Assembly: GCF_001611795.1 (NCBI RefSeq)
Contig: NZ_CP015098.1
Span: 4,154,001 to 4,218,000 of the forward strand
Origin: Streptomyces qaidamensis
GTDB lineage: Bacteria; Actinomycetota; Actinomycetes; Streptomycetales; Streptomycetaceae
DNA length: 64,000 nucleotides
Direction of reading: 5' to 3'
The notes beneath the pieces are model-generated. The model did no database searches, was not told where the DNA came from, and was given only the letters and a program-made list of their open reading frames with translations. Each line of letters starts with the position of its first letter. Position 1 is the stretch's first letter. This document shows positions 58,496 through 64,000 of this stretch, piece after piece. The translations under genes and the position numbers were made by a program.

Positions 58496-60685
58496 CTAGG
58501 CGAAGACGCGGGCGAGGTACGGGTTCGCCCTGGGAGGCGCCGGCAGGCCGAGGAGAGCCATGGCGGCCGCGAGGGTCATGGGATACGTATCCGCAGCCCG
58601 CCGGGCTTCCGGAACGCTCAGGCTCGCACCGGTGACAAGGCGGTCGAGATCGAGATACGCGGACCGCACGATCTCCAGCCGGCGGTACACCGGCCAGTCC
58701 CTGCGCCAGTCACGGGTGTACTCGGCCGGCAGCCGGTGCTCCCAGCGGCGGAACATGCGGGCCCGGATCTCCGGCCGGGTAGGAGTCAGATGCATGTGCC
58801 GTACGAGGTCGTAGAGGGGGTCGCCGACGACGGCCATCTCCCAGTCGATGAGGGTCAGCGCCAGTCGGTCGTCGCGGCGCACGAGGTTCCGGGGACTCAG
58901 ATCCCCATGCAGGAGGGCGGGCTCCCTGTCGCTCACCTCGTGCCGGGAGAGGATCGCTCGCAACCGGTCCGCGCCGGGCAGCCCGAGGTGCCGCGCCAGC
59001 TGCTGCGACTCTTTCGGCAGGTCCCGCACCAGGGAGATCAGCTGATCCCGCAGCCACTGATGGAACGCGCACTCGCCGGCGGTGGGGTCCACCACCTGGT
59101 ACCTGACCTGCGTCAGGGCGCACAGCTGGTCCACCAGACCGTCCGCCTCGTGCGGCAGCAGGCCGTGAACGGGATGGCCGGGAGGCCGGTCGACGTCCCG
59201 CGGCCCGACGTAGGTGTGCAGGGCGATGGTGTCGCCCTGGTAGGTCTCGCCCAGGGCGAGCACCCGAGGCGCCGCCACTCCGGCCGACGACTCCTCGATC
59301 GCGCGCAGCACGGCGTGCTCGCTGAGAAAGCGGCGCTGCCGCCGGCACACCCCGGCCAGCTCGCGGCGTACGACCACGGGAAAGTCGATGCCCGGCACCG
59401 ACACCACCGTGTTCAGGTGCGCCGTGCCCTTGAACACCCTGCCCGCTGGCGCGGCCCCCTCCGCCAGCAGAGCCTCGAGGACCGCGGAAGGCGGGAAGTC
59501 AGGACGCTCCGGTACCCGCCGATCGGGCCGCCACTCGATCACCTTCGCGGTCCAGGCCGGCCCGGTGACGTCCTCGTTCATCCGCGGCGCAAGCCACCGG
59601 AGAAGGGCCCGCCGAACCTCGTCCTCCCCTGGCACGCTGCCGAGCCGCAGCGGTGCCGCCGCCGCTTCGAGGGCGCGCCGGACCCGGGCCGTCGCCTCGT
59701 CAAGTGTCGTGTGCGTGAGAGAGCTTTCGAGGGACCGGGCGGCGCGCATCACGTCCGGGAAGACGGACTGAGCCCGTTCGAACGCCAGGTAGTGCCGCAG
59801 ATCCCTGGCCAGCCCGTCGACTGCGGCCGGACGGACCTCCTGCATCGCCTCGGCCCAGGCGTCGACCACTTCGGCCCACTGGTGAGCCGGGTACCGCATG
59901 CGCACGAGGTGGGTCGCGAGGTCGTGCAGCGGGTCGCCGTAGGTCGCCAACTCCCAGTCGACACAGATGAGGGGCGGGTCGCCCGCGTACGACATGATCA
60001 CGTTGTCGCGGTGGAGGTCGGCATGGAGCAGGCTGTAGGGCCGTCGGGCCATGGCCGGTATCCGGCCGGCGAGTTCGTCGAGGGCGTCGTCCCGAACGCC
60101 CAGCGCCGCGAAGAGCCCTCCGAACACGCCCCAGTTCGGCCGCCTGACCTGCCGGTCGGCCAAGTGGACCAGCGTCCGGAGGAAACTCTGGCTGTCCCCG
60201 TCGTCGCGGGGCCAGCCGGGTGGAAGGGCGGGCAGTGCACCACGCCGCACTCGGGTCATCTGGGCGAGCAGACCCGCCAACGCCTCGACGAGCAGGCCGT
60301 CCACAGGCTTGCCGTTGCCACAGACGCTGGAGAGCGGTACGCCTTCCACGAAGCTGTGGATCGCGAAATGTGCTCCCTTCATCAGGCATTCGGGGGCGTG
60401 CGACAGGGCCCCCGCGACGGCTCGGAGAATCTCCGTCTCGTCCTGCCAGGTCCGGATCACGACAGGCAGAGCATCACGACGACGGATGCGTACGGTCACG
60501 GAGGTGCCCGCCTTTCGGCCGAGCAGCCGGGCCATGCCCTCGGTCAGCGGCACAACGTAGTTCCGGTTGTGATGGCCCTTGGTTTCCCGGCCCCGCTCCA
60601 CGGCCCGTTCCAGGAAGTCCTCGACGACTGATGCCGGCCCCTCGGGGTCCCCACGGAAGTGTGACGGGTAAGGAGGTGCGCCCAC
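58496..60685 (-). CDS. Tandem aminoglycoside-phosphotransferase-like kinase (two domains)
   Basis: 729 aa with two complete APH/choline-kinase-like folds. Domain 1 (about 30-370): KGHHNRNYVVPL loop, Brenner motif HADLHRDN at 221-228, metal-binding DWELATYGDP at 243. Domain 2 (about 400-715): FKGTAHLNTVVSV loop, HGDLSPRN at 593-600, DWEMAVVGDP at 614. Both have catalytic Asp, Asn and Mg-binding Asp, so both may phosphorylate small molecules. GTG 60685 follows AGGAG by 6 nt, and a -10 candidate TATGGT lies at 60730-60735. The single-domain paralogue lies just upstream. Confidence 0.85.
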   Translation of the reverse strand: MGAPPYPSHFRGDPEGPASVVEDFLERAVERGRETKGHHNRNYVVPLTEGMARLLGRKAGTSVTVRIRRRDALPVVIRTWQDETEILRAVAGALSHAPECLMKGAHFAIHSFVEGVPLSSVCGNGKPVDGLLVEALAGLLAQMTRVRRGALPALPPGWPRDDGDSQSFLRTLVHLADRQVRRPNWGVFGGLFAALGVRDDALDELAGRIPAMARRPYSLLHADLHRDNVIMSYAGDPPLICVDWELATYGDPLHDLATHLVRMRYPAHQWAEVVDAWAEAMQEVRPAAVDGLARDLRHYLAFERAQSVFPDVMRAARSLESSLTHTTLDEATARVRRALEAAAAPLRLGSVPGEDEVRRALLRWLAPRMNEDVTGPAWTAKVIEWRPDRRVPERPDFPPSAVLEALLAEGAAPAGRVFKGTAHLNTVVSVPGIDFPVVVRRELAGVCRRQRRFLSEHAVLRAIEESSAGVAAPRVLALGETYQGDTIALHTYVGPRDVDRPPGHPVHGLLPHEADGLVDQLCALTQVRYQVVDPTAGECAFHQWLRDQLISLVRDLPKESQQLARHLGLPGADRLRAILSRHEVSDREPALLHGDLSPRNLVRRDDRLALTLIDWEMAVVGDPLYDLVRHMHLTPTRPEIRARMFRRWEHRLPAEYTRDWRRDWPVYRRLEIVRSAYLDLDRLVTGASLSVPEARRAADTYPMTLAAAMALLGLPAPPRANPYLARVFA

Positions 60686-60807
60686 GGGCTGCTCCTGATC
60701 GCTCGGGCCTCTCGGCGGAGCCGGATACCACCATACGGGGCAAACTCCAGGCAGCCGGAAGATTCCGCACGGCGGACACATGCCGTTCAAGCTGCGCCGG
60801 CCCGGCG

Positions 60808-61905
60808 TCAGTTGCCGTCCGACGTGGTGGGCGTGAGCGGTTCCTCGCGTTCCCCGTGCCAGCGAACGAGGGCGGCCATGATGTGGGACCGACTCGGCAC
60901 CTGCACCAGGCCGAGCGGCTGTGCGGCGGCAGCCAGGATCTTCTGCAGCCGGACGGCGGCAAGGGGAGCAGCCACCCAGTTGAAGCCCCACTCCTCGCGC
61001 AGGGCGAGGGATACCCGGATGACGTCGGTGAAGACCGACTGCGCCCTCTTGAAGTCGAGGATCATCGGCAGGTCCCGTTCCCAGCCGGACGAGCCGCCCG
61101 GCCGGATCCCCTCGACGACACGGCACCACTCGCGCACCATCCGGTGCTCCTGATCGGCCGGGTAACGCATCAGGTACAGATGGGTGGCCAAGTCGTAGAG
61201 CGGATCCCCCAGCATCGCCAGTTCCCAGTCGATGACCCAGAGCCGCTGTCGGGGGTCGAGAACGAAGTTCTCCCGGTGCAGGTCCGCGTGCAGGAGACAG
61301 AAGGGGCGCTCCTGAAGTCCCAGCACGTGTTTCCTGAGCAGGCTGAACGATTCCTCCGAAATGCCGAGCGCGTGGAACAGTCCGGCGAAGGCTCTGTGGT
61401 TCTTCTCATAGACCTGCTCCTCGACGAAGGCGACCAGGCGATCAAGGAAGCCGTCGCTGTCACCGTCCTCAGCACGGTCTCGGTCCTCACAGCGCCGCTC
61501 CACGCTGAGCATGTCCGGCGTGATCCGCACCATCTCGCGGAAGACGTCGACGATCTGGGCGAACACGGCCTCGGTGACGCGGCGCCCCGGCCGGCGCTGC
61601 TCACCGAGTGTCCGCCCCTCGATGAAGGCCTGCAGCGCCATGCCCCCCACGTCGATGATGTCCGGGACTCGGCTCAGGTGCGCTCGAAGTGCCTTGAGCA
61701 GTTCCTCCTCCGACCCGAAACACCTCCGGTCGAACCAAAGGATCTCGGCCCGCGGCTCACGGACTTTGACCGCGCGCGCCAAGCCTGGCACTGCGAGAAC
61801 GTACGTCTCGTGGTGATACCCCTTGAGCGGCCCCTTGACCAGGTTCGAGTCGCCGCTCATCTCCTCGGCTCGCTCTCGAGCACCGGAGATCAGGGAAGGT
61901 GTCAT
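60808..61905 (-). CDS. Aminoglycoside-phosphotransferase-like kinase
   Basis: 365 aa: GYHHETYVL nucleotide loop near residues 29-37, HADLHREN at 206-213, DWELAMLGDP at 226. Paralogous to domain 1 of the neighbour (shared YDLATHLYLMRYPA ... FKRAQSVFTDV versus DLATHLVRMRYPA ... FERAQSVFPDV), so the tandem protein probably arose from this family. Start uncertain: ATG 61905 (no good Shine-Dalgarno) or ATG 61860. Substrate unknown. Confidence 0.82.
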   Translation of the reverse strand: MTPSLISGARERAEEMSGDSNLVKGPLKGYHHETYVLAVPGLARAVKVREPRAEILWFDRRCFGSEEELLKALRAHLSRVPDIIDVGGMALQAFIEGRTLGEQRRPGRRVTEAVFAQIVDVFREMVRITPDMLSVERRCEDRDRAEDGDSDGFLDRLVAFVEEQVYEKNHRAFAGLFHALGISEESFSLLRKHVLGLQERPFCLLHADLHRENFVLDPRQRLWVIDWELAMLGDPLYDLATHLYLMRYPADQEHRMVREWCRVVEGIRPGGSSGWERDLPMILDFKRAQSVFTDVIRVSLALREEWGFNWVAAPLAAVRLQKILAAAAQPLGLVQVPSRSHIMAALVRWHGEREEPLTPTTSDGN

Positions 61906-62143
61906 CAGCTGATTGAGCCTGTTTCGGTGGTGCCAATGGTGGAGGAGGAAACGCAGGTTACTCCACCGAACTCGATTGCCGGAGGAAAACCCGGCCATCC
62001 CAGAAGCATGTCCCTCCCAAGGGCAGGGAACGCACACCCGAACGATGGCGAGGACCCTGGACTACGCCGGACCTGCGCCGTTGGAAGGACCGGGGCCCTT
62101 GGGACAGACTGGCGCCGCGACCACGAAGAGGCCGAGGAGCCCC

Positions 62144-62899
62144 ATGCCCGAACCGACCGCCGACGATGCCCTGGTGCGCTTGCTCGCCCCCACCCGAGCG
62201 GTGCTGTTCGACTTCGATGGCCCGGTTTGTGACCTTTTCGGCGGTGAGTCGACGCGGGCCGTCGCGCAGGAGGTCAAGCGGGCGGCACAGCGGCACTGGG
62301 GCACCCTCGACCCGGACGTGAGCGCCTGCGACGACTCCCACGGCATCCTCCTGAGACTCAGGGACATGTACGACCGGCGGTCATCGCGACCTCGCAGCCG
62401 GCGGCCCCTGGAACTGGCGGAGGACATCGTCACGGGACAGGAGGCGCGAGCGGTCGCGGGTGCCACGCCCACGCCGCACGTCGAAGCCCTCGTGGATGCT
62501 TTGTCCGACCTCGGCATGCGCTTGGTCATGGTGAGCAACAACGCTGAGGAACCGATCCGAACGTATCTGAAGGCTCACGGGCTCGACACCAAGTTCGAGC
62601 GGATCTTCGGTCGCGACCGGGAGGACGCCCGCCGTATGAAGCCGGACCCGCACTGCATCAAGCGGGCCAGGGAGCACCTGGAGCTTCCGATGGCGTCCTG
62701 CCTGATGGTGGGGGACCAGCTCACCGACCTCAAGGCGGCCCGCTCAGCCGGAGCATGCTTTCTCGGTTACACCAGGCATGAGGGCCGGGCCGAGGACATG
62801 CGTCAGAGCGGCGCGGACTTCGTGGTTTCCTCACACCTCACCGTCCTCGCCGCAGCGAAGAGGCTCTTGGACTCACGTTCACCCGAGCGCGTCAGGTGA
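62144..62899 (+). CDS. HAD-superfamily phosphatase
   Basis: 251 aa: motif I AVLFDFDGPVCDLFGG, motif II LVMVSNNAEE, motif III KPDP and motif IV LMVGDQLTDLKAARSAG. PGMB/GPH-like hydrolase with helical cap. GAGGAG lies before ATG 62144. It diverges from the kinase genes and overlaps the GntR gene by 8 bp tail-to-tail. Confidence 0.9.
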   Translation: MPEPTADDALVRLLAPTRAVLFDFDGPVCDLFGGESTRAVAQEVKRAAQRHWGTLDPDVSACDDSHGILLRLRDMYDRRSSRPRSRRPLELAEDIVTGQEARAVAGATPTPHVEALVDALSDLGMRLVMVSNNAEEPIRTYLKAHGLDTKFERIFGRDREDARRMKPDPHCIKRAREHLELPMASCLMVGDQLTDLKAARSAGACFLGYTRHEGRAEDMRQSGADFVVSSHLTVLAAAKRLLDSRSPERVR

Positions 62900-63746
62900 G
62901 ATACGTCCAGGCGGAGTCGAACCAGTTCTGATGGGTCTTGACGAACACCGTGCCCGACGAGTAAGGATCCTCGTCCTTGACGTGGTGGGTGAGCTGGGCC
63001 CCCAGGCCGAACACGTCGATGGCCTCGATCTCCCGGCCGTCCTCGAGAACGATCTTGCGCTCGTTCGTCTGGTAGAGGGCGTGCAGCGCCGCCACCTTGT
63101 TGACCAGATACAGCTTGAAGGCCGGCACCAACCTGGCCTTACGAATCTCGAAGTCCACCGAAGGCACGAGCTCCATGGTTCTCAGGTCGCTCAACACGCT
63201 GCGCAGCGAAGCGGTATGCCTTCGAGTGATGGCCAGGAACCGTTCCCTCAGGATGTCGTCGTCGACGCCGTCCTTCGTGCGCCAGTAGGGGAAGTCGAGG
63301 GACTCGTCGGGTAGCAGCATGCGAAGAGTGATGCTCTGCGGGGCGATCTCCCCAGCCGCTATGCGATCCGTCTGCAGACGGATGTGCGCGTCCAGCGACT
63401 CCGACGTCAGCGTGAAGACATCCAGGGTTACCTCGGGCTGCTCGAACGCCTCACTGATGAGCGGGCCGAGCGTGACCACGCGACCGCTCGTGAGCGAGTG
63501 GATCTGCTGAGTCCTGATCACCCTGGATCCGCTTCCCTGGCGAGATTCAAGCCATCCCTCGCTCTTCAACTCCGTCAGCACCCGCTGAACGGTGTCGCGG
63601 GAGACGGCGAACTCCTCTGCCAGTTCACGCTGCGGCGGCAGCAACGTGTGCAGAGGGTAACGTCCGTCGGCGAGACGCGCCCTCAACTCACTTGCGACGC
63701 GTTGGAATGACCTGCCGCCGCCATCGCCGGTGTACCCCTCACTCAC
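62892..63746 (-). CDS. GntR-family regulator
   Basis: 284 aa. GntR HTH SFQRVASELRARLADGRYPL, LPPQRELAEEFAVSRDTVQR; an unusual C-terminal effector domain with DFPYWRTKDGVDDD and TVFVKTHQNWFDSAWTYL. GTG 63746 has TACGGT (63753-63758, minus strand) 6 nt upstream: leaderless. A second gene with the same C-terminal motif follows. Confidence 0.88.
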   Translation of the reverse strand: MSEGYTGDGGGRSFQRVASELRARLADGRYPLHTLLPPQRELAEEFAVSRDTVQRVLTELKSEGWLESRQGSGSRVIRTQQIHSLTSGRVVTLGPLISEAFEQPEVTLDVFTLTSESLDAHIRLQTDRIAAGEIAPQSITLRMLLPDESLDFPYWRTKDGVDDDILRERFLAITRRHTASLRSVLSDLRTMELVPSVDFEIRKARLVPAFKLYLVNKVAALHALYQTNERKIVLEDGREIEAIDVFGLGAQLTHHVKDEDPYSSGTVFVKTHQNWFDSAWTYLT

Positions 63747-63902
63747 ACCGCGACCGTACCTCGTCACACGAGCGGTCAAACCAGTTTCAGTCAACTCAGC
63801 AGCCAACTTCGCCGTCGGCCAGAGGAGGAAGAGCGCAAGGAAGAACCACCTTGCGTCAACCAGTCCAGATGGTCAACGACTTGATGGGAGTGTGGTCCGG
63901 CA

Positions 63903-64000
63903 TCAGCGAGCTTCGGACAACATGTTCCACACCGAGTCGTACCAGTTGCGCATGGTGCTCACGAAGACGCTGCCGGCCGAGTCCGGATCACCGTCCTGCA
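63903..64000 (-). CDS. Paralogue of the preceding GntR regulator (C-terminus, cut by window edge)
   Basis: The last 32 codons read QDGDPDSAGSVFVSTMRNWY then DSVWNMLSEAR and stop at 63903-63905. This aligns with KDEDPYSSGTVFVKTHQNWF-DSAWTYLT of the neighbour, so a tandem paralogue continues beyond the window. Confidence 0.7.
   Translation of the reverse strand, partial: QDGDPDSAGSVFVSTMRNWYDSVWNMLSEAR

Noticed and set aside
61906..62037. N-terminal extension of the single-domain kinase to 62037
   Set aside because: The extra residues are Trp/His-rich and unlike the family; internal ATG codons fit better.

Overview
The window looks like the chromosomal core of a Streptomyces species. Base composition is very GC-rich with GC-biased third positions and frequent GTG starts. 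It carries a run of characteristic streptomycete genes: msiK, the phoRP/phoU divergon, carD-ispD-ispF, cysS-rlmB, gpmA and mshA (mycothiol synthesis). From memory, the gene order resembles the S. coelicolor msiK-to-mshA region read backwards, with insertions; I could not check this by alignment.

Layout. 0-15.5 kb is core: the edge of a cytochrome P450 gene, tRNA-Thr, the shared sugar-ABC ATPase gene msiK, a sugar nucleotidyltransferase, a DoxX membrane protein, rlmB, cysS, ispF/ispD, carD, a lipoprotein, then phoP-phoR diverging from phoU across a four-unit PHO box, followed by a small Cys-rich peptide and a DUF4242 protein. 15.5-22.7 kb holds an ECF42-type sigma factor with its YCII partner, a DinB-like protein, a HAD-like protein, a multidomain GGDEF protein and a small secreted protein.

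22.8-27.9 kb is a decayed mobile region. Two divergent copies of an integrase 3' end, each followed by a stem-loop and the same 19 bp from the 3' end of gpmA, bracket about 5 kb. Between them lie a truncated DUF6188 gene, a frameshifted small gene, two abutting transposase remnants, a VOC protein, a MarR regulator next to an orphan solute-binding protein, a YozE-like protein and an iteron cluster. This suggests repeated integration at gpmA.

27.9-43.9 kb returns to mostly conserved genes: gpmA, an MFS transporter with a coupled acetyltransferase, AraC/DUF2000, YbjN-mshA, RibD-like reductase, methyltransferase, NlpC/P60 hydrolase, REC-PP2C phosphatase, HBHA-like and XRE proteins. A 199-bp MITE-like element sits exactly between two convergent stop codons, and a roughly 1-kb array of 21-bp repeats lies at 38.0-39.1 kb.

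44-64 kb is accessory: a decaying TetR/SDR/AKR/quinone-oxidoreductase/hydrolase group, small DUF genes, a TetR-SGNH esterase operon with a clear operator, a transglutaminase-like protein, RraA, a TetR-HelD/HelR-like helicase pair, and finally a cluster of aminoglycoside-phosphotransferase-like kinases (one with two kinase domains), a HAD phosphatase and two paralogous GntR regulators, the second cut by the window edge.

At least sixteen genes have a TANNNT -10 box 6-8 nt before the start codon and little or no Shine-Dalgarno sequence, so leaderless transcription is common here.
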